Shown here piece after piece: positions 53,423 to 62,568 of a DNA stretch of 64,000 nt. The DNA comes from Bradyrhizobium lablabi (GTDB lineage: Bacteria; Pseudomonadota; Alphaproteobacteria; Rhizobiales; Xanthobacteraceae), in assembly GCF_018131005.1 (NCBI RefSeq), contig NZ_JAFCJK010000004.1:248001-312000 (forward strand), in the 5' to 3' direction. The stretch's first letter is position 1. Every line of letters begins with the position of its first letter. A program made the position numbers and the translations under genes. The notes beneath the pieces were generated by a model. The model was not told the DNA's origin, did no database searches, and saw only the letters and a list, made by a program, of their open reading frames with translations.

Positions 53423-53447
53423 AACGTTCCCGCACGTGCGAAGTTCC
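53423..53447 (-). promoter_or_regulatory. EcfG-type general stress promoter
   Basis: Minus strand: GGAAC (53447-53443), exactly 16 bases, CGTT (53426-53423), the alphaproteobacterial sigma-EcfG consensus. On the plus strand GGAAC (53421-53425), 17 bases, GTT (53443-53445) forms a weaker mirror promoter pointing to the ABC exporter at 53662. The 14-bp dyad CGGGAACGTTCCCG (53419-53432) results from this overlap. The rest of the 53347-53661 gap (315 bases) shows no gene. Confidence 0.72.
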
Positions 53448-53661
53448 TTATGGGGTGGTGAGATCTGCTCCTTCCTTCCTTCACACTGTGGTCTTGCTGA
53501 TGCCATTTCGCTCAAACAGATGTTTGCCAGTGCCAACGGTGCGAAAATGTTGCGCAGTGATGGCCGCATCAAGAATTCGCTTCACCGCCCCCCACGCCAT
53601 CGTGCACGAGACCACAAACTAGAAAATTCTCGTTCACCCCCAACAGGTTTTGCAGGACGTC

Positions 53662-55425
53662 ATGGACCATCTGTCAGGATATGCGCATCGTCCCTTTCCC
53701 TTTGTGTTGCGCTATCTGCGCCGGCGTCTTGCTTCGCATGTGGTAATTTTGTCTGCCGTGGTTGCGGCGGTTGCCTGCTCGGTCGGCACGCAATATGGCG
53801 TCAAGAATTTGGTCGATAGCCTGTCGGCCGGTGCCTCGCACGCGGGTGGCGTATGGCTGGCATTCGTTTTCCTCATGTCGTTGATCGCCGCCGACAACTT
53901 TCTCTGGCGCATCGCAAGTTGGACAGCAAGCTTCACATTTGTCGGGGTCACCGGCGATCTCCGCCGCGACATGTTCCGCCATCTCACCGGCCATGCGCCG
54001 AGCTATTTCTCGGACCGACTGCCGGGCATGCTGACCAGCCGCATCACCGCGACATCGAACGCGGTGTTCACCGTCGAGAACATGTTCGTGTGGAATGTGT
54101 TGCCGCCGTGCATCGCGACCTTCTCCGCGATCGCGCTGATTGGAACCGTCAGCCTGTCCATGTCTGCGGTGCTGATCGCTATTTCCGGAACCATGGTTCT
54201 GGCGATGTTCCATCTCGCCGCCGCGGGCAAGCCGCTGCATGACGACTTCGCCAACAAGGCTGCGGCGGTCGACGGCGAAATGGTCGATGTCGTCAATAAC
54301 CTGTCGCTGGTCCGGGCCTTCTGCGGGCTCGGCTATGAGCACGACCGCTTTGACGCAACCGTGAACCGGGAACTGGTCGCGCGCGGCCGTTCGCTGCGCT
54401 ATCTGGAAAAGCTCAGGCTCTCTCACGCAGCAGTGACAGTGGTGCTGACCATTGCGATGCTGGCGTGGGCCATCAATCTCTGGCAGCAGGGCGATGCCAC
54501 CACGGGAGACGTTGTGCTGGTTTGTACGCTTGGCATATCGATCCTCAGCGCCACCCGCGATCTCGCGGTCGCGCTGGTCGACGTCACGCAGCACGTCGCA
54601 CGGCTCACCGAAGCGCTCGCCACATTGCTGCAGCCGCACGAACTGAAGGACCATCCCGAGGCGGAACCGCTGGTGAAGAGCGGCGCAGCCATCGCCTTCA
54701 ACAATATCTCGTTCCGCTATCCCGGCGGCCTGCAGGTATTCGAGCGCTTCAGCCTGCGCATCCAGCCCGGCCAGCGGGTCGGCCTGGTCGGCCAATCGGG
54801 CGGCGGCAAATCCACCTTGTTCACGTTGCTGCAGCGCTTCTATGACGTGGAGCACGGCAGCATCACGATCGACGGCCAGGATATTTCCCGCGTCACCCAG
54901 CAGAGCCTGCGCGAGTCGATTTCAGTCGTGCCGCAGGACATCTCGCTGTTCCACCGCTCGATCATGGAGAACATCCGCTACGGGCGGCCGAACGCCACTG
55001 ACAGCGAGGTGCTGCGCGCGGCGATCGCGGCGCGTTGCGATTTCATCGAAACATTGCCCGAGGGCATGGAGACCATCGTCGGTGATCGCGGCGTCAAGGT
55101 GTCAGGCGGCCAGCGGCAACGGATCGCGATTGCGCGAGCCTTCCTCAAGGACGCGCCGATATTGCTGCTCGACGAGGCCACCGCTGCGCTCGACGCGGAT
55201 TCCGAGGAGGCGATCCGCGAGGCGTTGTCGCGACTCATGCGCGGGCGTACAGTGATCGCGATCGCGCATCGACTTGCGACACTGCGCAACTTCGACCGTG
55301 TGGTGATGCTGCAGGGCGGCCGCATCGTCGAGGACGGATCGCCGGATCTTCTCGTGCAGGGAAAGGGCCCCTACCGCGAGTTGATCGCGCGCGAAATGGG
55401 TCGCCTCGCGACCAGCGTGGCCTGA
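53662..55425 (+). CDS. ABC exporter (fused membrane and ATPase domains)
   Basis: A 587-residue type I ABC half-exporter. The membrane domain (about 1-320) has the intracellular loop SYFSDRLPGMLTSRITATSN; the ATPase domain has Walker A GQSGGGKST, signature VSGGQRQRIAIARAF, Walker B ILLLDEATAALD and H-loop IAHRLAT. It probably works as a homodimer. ATG 53662 was preferred to TTG 53650. Close relatives export lipids, glucans or peptides. Its setting between a glycosyltransferase and a debranching-type enzyme suggests a saccharide or glycolipid, by inference only. Confidence 0.87.
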   Translation: MDHLSGYAHRPFPFVLRYLRRRLASHVVILSAVVAAVACSVGTQYGVKNLVDSLSAGASHAGGVWLAFVFLMSLIAADNFLWRIASWTASFTFVGVTGDLRRDMFRHLTGHAPSYFSDRLPGMLTSRITATSNAVFTVENMFVWNVLPPCIATFSAIALIGTVSLSMSAVLIAISGTMVLAMFHLAAAGKPLHDDFANKAAAVDGEMVDVVNNLSLVRAFCGLGYEHDRFDATVNRELVARGRSLRYLEKLRLSHAAVTVVLTIAMLAWAINLWQQGDATTGDVVLVCTLGISILSATRDLAVALVDVTQHVARLTEALATLLQPHELKDHPEAEPLVKSGAAIAFNNISFRYPGGLQVFERFSLRIQPGQRVGLVGQSGGGKSTLFTLLQRFYDVEHGSITIDGQDISRVTQQSLRESISVVPQDISLFHRSIMENIRYGRPNATDSEVLRAAIAARCDFIETLPEGMETIVGDRGVKVSGGQRQRIAIARAFLKDAPILLLDEATAALDADSEEAIREALSRLMRGRTVIAIAHRLATLRNFDRVVMLQGGRIVEDGSPDLLVQGKGPYRELIAREMGRLATSVA

Positions 55426-55497
55426 TCTCGCGTCAGTCAGCATTCTTGTGTGTCCCGGTGCGTTCGTCGCAACAAGAAAAGTCGCCCGAGGTCCCAT

Positions 55498-57699
55498 ATG
55501 GCAGCCGACGTCGTCACGCAGATCGTAAGCACCCGGATTGTCGAGCAGGTCGCGGAATCCCCATTCTACATTCCGATGACGGGGCCGGCGGCGCGGCCGC
55601 GGCGTTCGCTCAAGCATGACGATACGTTCATCGTATTGGACAGTCATGGCGACATCGGTGCTTCGGCCGGCGGGCCGGACGGACTGTTCAACGCCGATAC
55701 GCGCTACCTCGCGCGGCTGGAGATGGTATTGGAGGAGGTCCAGCCGCTCCTGCTCGGTTCCAACCTGCGCGATGACAATTCGGCGCTGACCGTCGATCTG
55801 ACCAACTCTGACGTCTATCGCAATGGCCGCCTGGTGCTGCAAAAGGACACGCTGCACATCGTGCGCTCGATCTTCCTGTGGCGCGGCACCGCCTATCAGC
55901 GCATCGGCCTGCAAAACCACGGCGAACTCGCCGCGAGCTTCGATCTGACATTGCTGTTCGACAATGATTTTGCCGACCTGTTCGAAGTGCGCGGCGAGCG
56001 TCGCGCAAGGCGCGGCACGCGATCGAGCAAGTTGCTCGGGCCGACCGATGTCGTGCTGGAATATGGCGGCCTCGACGGCGAGGTGCGGATGACTGCGTTG
56101 CATTTCGATCCGCGCCCGACCCGGCTGTCGGTGAACGCGGCGACCTATCACTTTGAGCTCGCGCCCGGGCAGGTCACCTCGCTCTTTGTGGCGGTGTCCT
56201 GCAATAAGCCGATCATGCAGAAGCCGGTGCCGTTCTTCCGCGGCCTGCTCGCACATCGGCGCGAGATGCGACGACTGTGCGCTGACGCGGCCAGCATCGA
56301 GGCCTCCAACAACATCTTCAACGAGGTGTTGTGCCAGGCGATGGCCGACCTCAACATGCTGATGACCGAGACGCCACAGGGCCGCTATCCCTACGCCGGC
56401 ATCCCCTGGTACTCGACGACATTCGGTCGCGACGGCCTGATCACGGCGCTGCAAATGCTGTGGATCGATCCGCGGATCGCCAAGGGCGTCCTCAAGCGGT
56501 TGGCCTTCTTCCAGGCCAAAGCGGTCGATCCGCTGGCCGATGCCGCGCCGGGCAAGATTCTCCACGAGATGCGCGGCGGCGAGATGGCCGCGCTGCGCGA
56601 GGTGCCGTTCGCGCTATATTACGGCAGCGTCGACTCGACGCCGTTGTTCGTGCTGCTGGCCGGCCTCTATCTCGAGCGTACCGGCGACGAGGAGACGCTG
56701 CGCGAACTGTGGCCCGCCATCGAGGCCGGATTGCAATGGATCGACGGCCCGGGCGACCCGGATGGCGACGGGTTCGTCGAGTATAAGCGGGCGACCGAGC
56801 AGGGACTAGCTAACCAGGGCTGGAAGGATTCCTTCGACGCCATCTTCCATGCCGACGGCAGGTTGGCCGAGGGCTATATCGCGCTATGTGAAGTGCAGGG
56901 CTATGTCTTCGCCGGCAAGCGGCTCGCCGCGCGCGCCGCCCGCCGGCTTGGTTTTCCCGACAAGGCCGCGAAACTCGACGCCGAGGCCGAGCAGTTGCGT
57001 GAGCGGTTCGAGGAGGCGTTCTGGTGTGAAGAGCTCGGCACCTATGCGCTGGCGCTCGATGGCGCGAAGCAGCAGTGCCGGGTGCGCACCTCCAATGCCG
57101 GCCAGCTTCTCTTCGCCGGCATTGTGCGGGAGGATCGCGCACGGCTGGTCGCCGCCGACCTGATGAGCCAGAAGTTCTTCTCGGGCTGGGGCATCCGCAC
57201 CGTTGCGGTCGGCGAAGCGCGCTACAATCCGATGTCCTATCACGACGGTTCGATCTGGCCGCATGACAACGCGCTGATCGCGCTCGGCCTCGCGCGTTAC
57301 GGGCTGAAGCATTCGGTGGCCCATCTGTTCAAGGGGCTGTTCGACGCCGCGAGCTACATGGACCTGCGGCGATTGCCGGAACTGTTCTGTGGCTTCCGCC
57401 GCGAGCGGCGGCGCGGCCCGGTGCTCTATCCGGTCGCATGCGCGCCGCAGGCCTGGGCGAGTGCGACGCCGTTCACCCTGCTGGAGGCGGCGCTCGGGCT
57501 CGAGTTCGACGCGGTGCGCGGCGAGATCCGCCTGCGTGATCCGAGGCTGCCGGAATTTCTGAACGAGGTGGTGTTGCGCGACCTGCGGCTCGGCGCCTCC
57601 AGCGTCGATTTGAGGGTGCGCCGCCATAATGGCGAGGTGTCGCTGGAAGTGCTGCGCACGCGCGGACAGATTCAGGTGTCAATTGTGCTGACGCACTGA
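55498..57699 (+). CDS. amylo-alpha-1,6-glucosidase-like glycoside hydrolase
   Basis: A 733-residue protein. The N-terminal third is the bacterial glycogen-debranching N-terminal domain (SLKHDDTFIVLDSHGDIG; GLFNADTRYLARLEM). The rest is an (alpha/alpha)6 barrel with GIPWYSTTFGRDGLITALQ, where the Asp is a catalytic candidate, and YHDGSIWPHDNALIALGLARYG near the second acid. Family members act on glycogen, trehalose-like or related glucans; several Rhizobiales homologues are only annotated by similarity. GAGG lies 6 bases before ATG 55498. It follows the exporter by 72 bases and the PRC-barrel gene by strand order. Confidence 0.87.
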   Translation: MAADVVTQIVSTRIVEQVAESPFYIPMTGPAARPRRSLKHDDTFIVLDSHGDIGASAGGPDGLFNADTRYLARLEMVLEEVQPLLLGSNLRDDNSALTVDLTNSDVYRNGRLVLQKDTLHIVRSIFLWRGTAYQRIGLQNHGELAASFDLTLLFDNDFADLFEVRGERRARRGTRSSKLLGPTDVVLEYGGLDGEVRMTALHFDPRPTRLSVNAATYHFELAPGQVTSLFVAVSCNKPIMQKPVPFFRGLLAHRREMRRLCADAASIEASNNIFNEVLCQAMADLNMLMTETPQGRYPYAGIPWYSTTFGRDGLITALQMLWIDPRIAKGVLKRLAFFQAKAVDPLADAAPGKILHEMRGGEMAALREVPFALYYGSVDSTPLFVLLAGLYLERTGDEETLRELWPAIEAGLQWIDGPGDPDGDGFVEYKRATEQGLANQGWKDSFDAIFHADGRLAEGYIALCEVQGYVFAGKRLAARAARRLGFPDKAAKLDAEAEQLRERFEEAFWCEELGTYALALDGAKQQCRVRTSNAGQLLFAGIVREDRARLVAADLMSQKFFSGWGIRTVAVGEARYNPMSYHDGSIWPHDNALIALGLARYGLKHSVAHLFKGLFDAASYMDLRRLPELFCGFRRERRRGPVLYPVACAPQAWASATPFTLLEAALGLEFDAVRGEIRLRDPRLPEFLNEVVLRDLRLGASSVDLRVRRHNGEVSLEVLRTRGQIQVSIVLTH

Positions 57700-57744
57700 G
57701 CGTCGTCGCGTGGCAGCCCGCGACTTTGGATCTTGGGAGGAGTT

Positions 57745-58230
57745 ATGCATTCGAGGATCGTGATCGCCTTCGTCGCGGTGGTGCTTGCCACCTTTGCCGG
57801 CGTTCGCGCGGCGGATGACACGCAGCCGCCGGCGGCGAGCAAGACCGCCCCGAAGGAGCCGGCAAAGGAGCCGGCGCCGCCGCCCTCTGTGACCGTGATC
57901 GGCGCGCGCGATGCGCACGGTATCCTTGGACGCGAGGTGCGTAGCGCCGCGAACGAGGACATGGGCCGCATCGTCGACGTGATCGTGGACCGCGAGGGCA
58001 CGGTGCGCGCGGCGGTAATCGATTTCGGAGGCTTCCTCGGCGTTGGCAGCCGCAGGATCGTTGTCGATTGGGCGGCGCTGCATTTCGCCGGCGTTTCCAA
58101 CAAGAGTGACAGCATCACGCTGGAACTCACCAAGGAGCAGGTGAAGGCCGCTCCGGAGTACAAGGAAGACACGCCGCTGATTGTGTTGGGCGCAGCCGGC
58201 AGTCTGCGTCCCTGGGATTTTGATCATTGA
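57745..58230 (+). CDS. secreted PRC-barrel domain protein
   Basis: A 161-residue protein with a Sec leader (residues about 1-22, ending GVRA-AD), a Pro/Ala/Lys-rich linker (PPAASKTAPKEPAKEPAPPP) and a PRC-barrel domain (about 58-135: GILGREVRSAANEDMGRIVDVIVD split as GREVRSAANEDMGRIVDV). PRC barrels act in RNA, ribosome or photosynthetic reaction-centre contexts; stress-linked periplasmic forms are common in Bradyrhizobium. GGGAGGAG precedes ATG 57745. The role is unknown. Confidence 0.82.
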   Translation: MHSRIVIAFVAVVLATFAGVRAADDTQPPAASKTAPKEPAKEPAPPPSVTVIGARDAHGILGREVRSAANEDMGRIVDVIVDREGTVRAAVIDFGGFLGVGSRRIVVDWAALHFAGVSNKSDSITLELTKEQVKAAPEYKEDTPLIVLGAAGSLRPWDFDH

Positions 58231-58323
58231 GGTCGGAGAAGAACGCTGGTCGCACGTTCCTCCTATTCGGCGGACAGGATTAACGGCGATCGCCGGGGGC
58301 GGTCGGCAGAGAGCGATAGCGTT

Positions 58324-59565
58324 GTGCCGACTGGGCAGGGCGCGCCGTCGCCGGCCCCGCCGAGATCTCCCTCGCGCGAAAGCCAGCGCGGCCTCGACTG
58401 GTTCATCTTCTTCCTCGCCGACGTGCAAACCGGCTTCGGTCCGTTCGTCGCAGTCTATCTGACGACGCAGAAATGGACCCAGGTCGAGATCGGCTTCATC
58501 CTTTCGATCGGTGGCATCATCAGCCTGCTGGGCCAGATGCCCGGCGGCGCGATCGTCGACGCGGCGCGTTCGGAGCGGATCGTTGCGGGACTTGCAGTTG
58601 CGACGATCGGCACCAGCGCGTTGGCCTACGCGGTCTGGCCGATCTTCCCCGTGGTAACGCTGGCCGCCGCGCTGCATGCGCTTGCAAGCTGCGTGCTTGG
58701 CCCGGCCATTGCCGCGATCAGCCTCGGCCTGGTCGGACCGCTTGCCATCGGCGAGCGGCTCGGCCGCAATGCGCGCTTTGCGTCGCTAGGCAACGGATCG
58801 GCCGCCGCGTTGATGGGAGCGACCGGCTACCTGCTGTCGAGCCGCGCGGTCTTCCTGGTTACGTTCCTTCTTGCAATACCGACCCTGCTGTCATTGGCCC
58901 GGATCCGCGAGCGCGAGATCGACATCGCCCAGGCTCATGGCTCGGTGCCGCGTGAAAAGCCGGACAAGAAAGCCACCAGCGTGTGGACCCTGGTGAAGCA
59001 ACGGCCGCTTCTGATCTTCGCCGGCAGCGTGATGCTGTTCCAGCTCGCCAATGCGGCCATGCTGCCGCTGATGGCGGGCGTGGTCACAACGCGCTCGAGC
59101 CAATGGGCGCCCGTGCTGATCGCGGCCTGCATCATTGTGCCGCAGGCGATCGTCGCGCTGACCTCGCCTTCGGTCGGCCGCAAGGCGCAGCAAATCGGCC
59201 GGCGTCCGCTGCTGCTGTTGGCCTTCGGAGCGCTGGTCGTCCGCGGAGTGCTGTTTGCAACCGTCCGGGATCCTTATCTGCTGGTCGTCGTCCAGGTGTT
59301 CGACGGCATCACCGCCGCGGTGTTCAGCGTGATGGTGCCGCTGATCGTCGCCGACGTCGCCTTCGGCAGCGGTCACTTCAACCTGGCGCAGGGCATTGTC
59401 GGCACCGCCACCGGCATCGGCGCATCGCTGAGCACCGTGCTGGCCGGCTATGTCAGCGACAAACTCGGCAGCAGCGTCGCCTTCATGGGGCTCGCCGGGA
59501 TCGCTGCGCTCGGGCTCGTGATGATCTGGCTGGTGATGCCGGAAACGCGGCGGACAGCGGCCTGA
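58324..59565 (+). CDS. MFS transporter
   Basis: A 413-residue, 12-helix major-facilitator protein. Landmarks: DVQTGFGPFVAVYLTTQKWTQ (split: DVQTGFGPFVAVYL), GFILSIGGIISLLGQMPGG and the motif-A-like region DAARSERIVAGL; second half SPSVGRKAQQIGRRPLLLL. Relatives are annotated as general or sugar-phosphate-like permeases; the cargo is unknown. The start is uncertain: GTG 58324 is the first standard start. The frame is the same as that of the PRC-barrel gene and stays open from its TGA at 58228-58230, so read-through would yield a fused protein. Confidence 0.83.
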   Translation: MPTGQGAPSPAPPRSPSRESQRGLDWFIFFLADVQTGFGPFVAVYLTTQKWTQVEIGFILSIGGIISLLGQMPGGAIVDAARSERIVAGLAVATIGTSALAYAVWPIFPVVTLAAALHALASCVLGPAIAAISLGLVGPLAIGERLGRNARFASLGNGSAAALMGATGYLLSSRAVFLVTFLLAIPTLLSLARIREREIDIAQAHGSVPREKPDKKATSVWTLVKQRPLLIFAGSVMLFQLANAAMLPLMAGVVTTRSSQWAPVLIAACIIVPQAIVALTSPSVGRKAQQIGRRPLLLLAFGALVVRGVLFATVRDPYLLVVVQVFDGITAAVFSVMVPLIVADVAFGSGHFNLAQGIVGTATGIGASLSTVLAGYVSDKLGSSVAFMGLAGIAALGLVMIWLVMPETRRTAA

Positions 59566-59615
59566 GGCGGCCCTCCGATCGCGTGGCACGAAGGGACGGG
59601 CGCGCTTACTTGCCT

Positions 59616-61062
59616 TCACGAACCGGCGAGCTGCGCCGCGGCGCGCGGCACGACCAACTTCTTGTAAAGCGCGCTGTAACAGGCGGCCGACAGGTCCCAG
59701 CTATAGGTTTTTGCCATCGCATTTCGGCGCATGGAGTTGAGGCGATCCTTGGTACGGAAGGCGTCGAATGCCCGCCCGATGCCGCCGAGGAAGGATTCCG
59801 CCGATGGCTTCGCGAACAGGAAGCCGGTCTCGCCGTCGCTTATGGTCTCCGCCAGGCCGCCGGTCTGATGGCCGATCGGCAGCGAACCGAAGCGCTGCGC
59901 GTACATCTGGCTTAATCCGCAGGGTTCGAAGCGCGACGGCATCAGGGTGAAGTCGCTGCCGGCGAAGATGCGGCGCGCCTGTGCGTCATTGAACCCGATC
60001 ACGACGCCAATGGCGTCGGGGCGCCGCCGATGCGCGCGCACCACCGCGTCCTCGATCTGGGCCTCGCCGCTTCCGGTGACGATGATCTGTCCGCCCGCCG
60101 CGATGATCTCTTCGGCGGCCGACAGCACGAGATCGACGCCCTTCTGGTGCACAAGCCGCGCGACAAGCCCGAAGATCGGCCCGCGTGACACCGCGAGCCC
60201 AAACTGCCTGCGAACATAGTCCGCGTTGGCCTGCTTGCCTTCCCAGTCGCCGGCACCGAAGGGTTGGGCGAGTTGTGGGCAATAGCGCGGGTCCCAGCTT
60301 TCGTCGATGCCATTGAGTATGCCGGTCAACTGGTCTGCGTCGGAGCGGATGCGGAGCAGGCCTTCCAGACCACAGCCGAGCTCCGCCGTGGTGATCTCCC
60401 TGGCGTAGGTCGCGCTGACGGTCGTCAGGTGCGAGGCATAGACGAGACCGCCCTTGAGGAAGGAGAGCTTGTCGTAGAATTCCAGACCGTCGATATGAAA
60501 CGAACTCTCCGGTGCGCCGATCCGTCGCAGCGAGTCCTTCGGAAACAGGCCCTGATAGGCGAGATTGTGGATAGTCAGGATCGATGGGATCCGTGCGTCG
60601 CCCCAGGCGAGGTAGGCCGGCGTGAGCGCCGCCTGCCAGTCATTGGCGTGCACGAGGTCAGCTGCCCAATTCTTGTCCAAGCTTCCGGCTGCGAGTTCGG
60701 CAGCGGCGGAGGCAAATCGGCCGAAGCGGATGTCGTTGTCGGGCCAGTCGCGGCCGGACTCATCGCCGTAAGGGTTTCCCGGCCTCTCATAGAGTTGCGG
60801 GCACAACAGCACATAGACCGGCAGGCCATCCCTGGTCGATGCGCGCCCGAGCGTGCAGGCCGGCATCGCGGCGAGCGGGGCGCATTGTCCAACGATTTCA
60901 ATGTGGGTGAACTGTTCAACGACGTCCCGATAACCGGGAAGCATGACCCCTGACGTCACTCCACGGGCGCAATGCGCGAGGCAGGGCGGCGGAAACGGCG
61001 GCAAGCCCGCCCACCCGGACGAAGTCGTCCATCTCCGTCGTGACGAACAAGACCTTCAACAA
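59616..61062 (-). pseudogene. glgA: glycogen synthase, frameshifted near the N-terminus
   Basis: A GT5 starch/glycogen synthase split over two frames. The start region is LLKVLFVTTEMDDFVRVGG (TTG 61062 with GAGGG upstream); the variant FVRVGGLAAV replaces the usual KxGGL ADP-glucose motif. After SDVR the frame is lost; the other frame resumes at VMLPGYRDVVEQ and runs to the end (HANDWQAAL; RLVHQKGVDL; PSRFEPCGLSQMYAQRFGSLPI). Removing one G from the four-C run (plus strand 60947-60950) joins them into 481 residues, the normal GlgA size. The usual KTGGL lysine is Arg here, another oddity. Either an inactivated gene or a homopolymer error. Confidence 0.87.
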
Positions 61063-61238
61063 GCGCCCTCGTTCCAGCCCATGACCAAACAAGGCTATGC
61101 AAAATCGGGTCCAGTTGCGTTTGAGCAAAATGCAACATTGCCCGCGGTCTGGTCCGGACGAGACGCTTTCCTGTCGGAGCGACCCATCTTAGGGTCGCGC
61201 GGTGCTAGAAGACAAAGAGCTGTGCGGTGGAGGAAGCT

Positions 61239-62450
61239 GTGAGAACGTCATTAGCCGGCCTGGATGAGGGGAATTTGACGCGGAGCTTCGACGGACTTCG
61301 CGTCCTCGATTTCTCGACCACGATCGCGGGGCCTCATTGCACGCGGATGCTCGCCGACATGGGGGCCGAGGTAATCAAGATCGAAACCGCGGAAGGCGAG
61401 ACGATGCGGACTCGGCCGCCTGTCCGGAGCGGCTGCTCGACGGCCTTCGGGCAGCTCAATGTCGGCAAGAAGAGCCTTGTGCTCGATCTGAAGTCGCCGG
61501 CCGGCGTCGAGGCGGTACGGCGGCTGATCGCGAGCGCCGACGTGCTGGTCGAAAACTTCCGCCCCGGTGTGATGCGGCGGCTGAAGCTCGATTATGCCGC
61601 GGTCCGCGACATCAACCCGAAGCTGATCTATTGCTCTATCTCCGGATATGGCCAGACCGGGCCATCGGCGGAGTTGCCGGCCTACGCGCCTGTGATCCAT
61701 GCGGCGTCCGGCTATGAAATGGCGCATCTCGCCTACCAGCCGGGCCGCAGCCGGCCGGACTATTGCGGCATCTATCATGCCGACGTGCTGACCGGCGTCT
61801 ACGCCTTCGGTGCGATCTCGGCCGCGCTGTATCAGCGAAGCGGCAGCGGCAAGGGCCAGCACATTGATGTGTCCATGCTGGAATCGATGCTGAGCCTCAC
61901 CTTGAACGAAGTGCAGTGGTCGCAATTCGAGGTGAAGGCGACGCGGCGGCCGATGTTCGGGCCGATCGAGACCAGCGATGGTTACGTAATGATGGCGATC
62001 GCGAGCGAGAAGACGTTCCAGAGCCTGATGCAGGTGATCGGCCGCCCAGAATGGATTTCCGATCCGCGCTTCGCAGAATATTCCGACCGACGGGAAAACT
62101 GGGCGAGCCTGATGGACGGCGTCGAGACATGGTCGCGCACTGTGAGCACGCAGGCCTGCCTCGCGGCGTTAAACGAATCCGGGGTGCCGTCGTCGGCCTA
62201 TCGCACCGTGCGGGAAGCGCTCGCCGATCCGCAGATTGCACATCGCGGCGCGCTTGCCGAAGTCGAGGACGGCGGCGGCGCGTTCAAGGTGCTCAACCTG
62301 CCGTTCCGCATGTCTGATGCGACGGTGTCCGCAGCCAGGCGGGTGTCGACGCTGGGTGAGCATACGCGCTCCTATCTCAAGGAGATCGGCCTTTCCGAAG
62401 ACGAGATCGCAAGCTTTGCCGCGCAGCCACCGACGACCGCGCGCGGATAA
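61239..62450 (+). CDS. CaiB/BaiF-type (class III) CoA-transferase
   Basis: A 403-residue family III CoA-transferase. Landmarks: GLRVLDFSTTIAGPHCTRMLADMGAEVIKIE (split: AGPHCTRMLADMGAEVIKIE), DLKSPAGVEAVRRL, NFRPGVMRRLKLDYA, and the catalytic-Asp region RPDYCGIYHADVLTGVYA. It would move CoA between organic acids. GTG 61239 is preferred to GTG 61227 because GGAGG lies 6 bases upstream. The substrate is unknown. It is divergent from glgA and followed by a peptide-type binding protein gene, which suggests an uptake-and-activation unit. Confidence 0.87.
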   Translation: MRTSLAGLDEGNLTRSFDGLRVLDFSTTIAGPHCTRMLADMGAEVIKIETAEGETMRTRPPVRSGCSTAFGQLNVGKKSLVLDLKSPAGVEAVRRLIASADVLVENFRPGVMRRLKLDYAAVRDINPKLIYCSISGYGQTGPSAELPAYAPVIHAASGYEMAHLAYQPGRSRPDYCGIYHADVLTGVYAFGAISAALYQRSGSGKGQHIDVSMLESMLSLTLNEVQWSQFEVKATRRPMFGPIETSDGYVMMAIASEKTFQSLMQVIGRPEWISDPRFAEYSDRRENWASLMDGVETWSRTVSTQACLAALNESGVPSSAYRTVREALADPQIAHRGALAEVEDGGGAFKVLNLPFRMSDATVSAARRVSTLGEHTRSYLKEIGLSEDEIASFAAQPPTTARG

Positions 62451-62568
62451 TCCCTGCGGCTTTTCATACACGTTATGGCCTTGCCGTGCGCGATGATTCC
62501 GGACAATCTCCCGCCCATCACACGACGATCCGGAACACCGGAAGTTGCGCACCTGGGAGGGAGCATTG

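Noticed and set aside
52297..53622. 441-codon plus-strand frame antisense to the glycosyltransferase
   Set aside because: Shadow of a clear GT4 gene, with no plausible ribosome site or domain.
59616..61004. Glycogen synthase beginning with MPPFPPPCLAHCARG
   Set aside because: This start gives a non-GlgA N-terminus; the true N-terminus (VLFVTTEMDDF) is in the neighbouring frame, so a frameshift explains it better.
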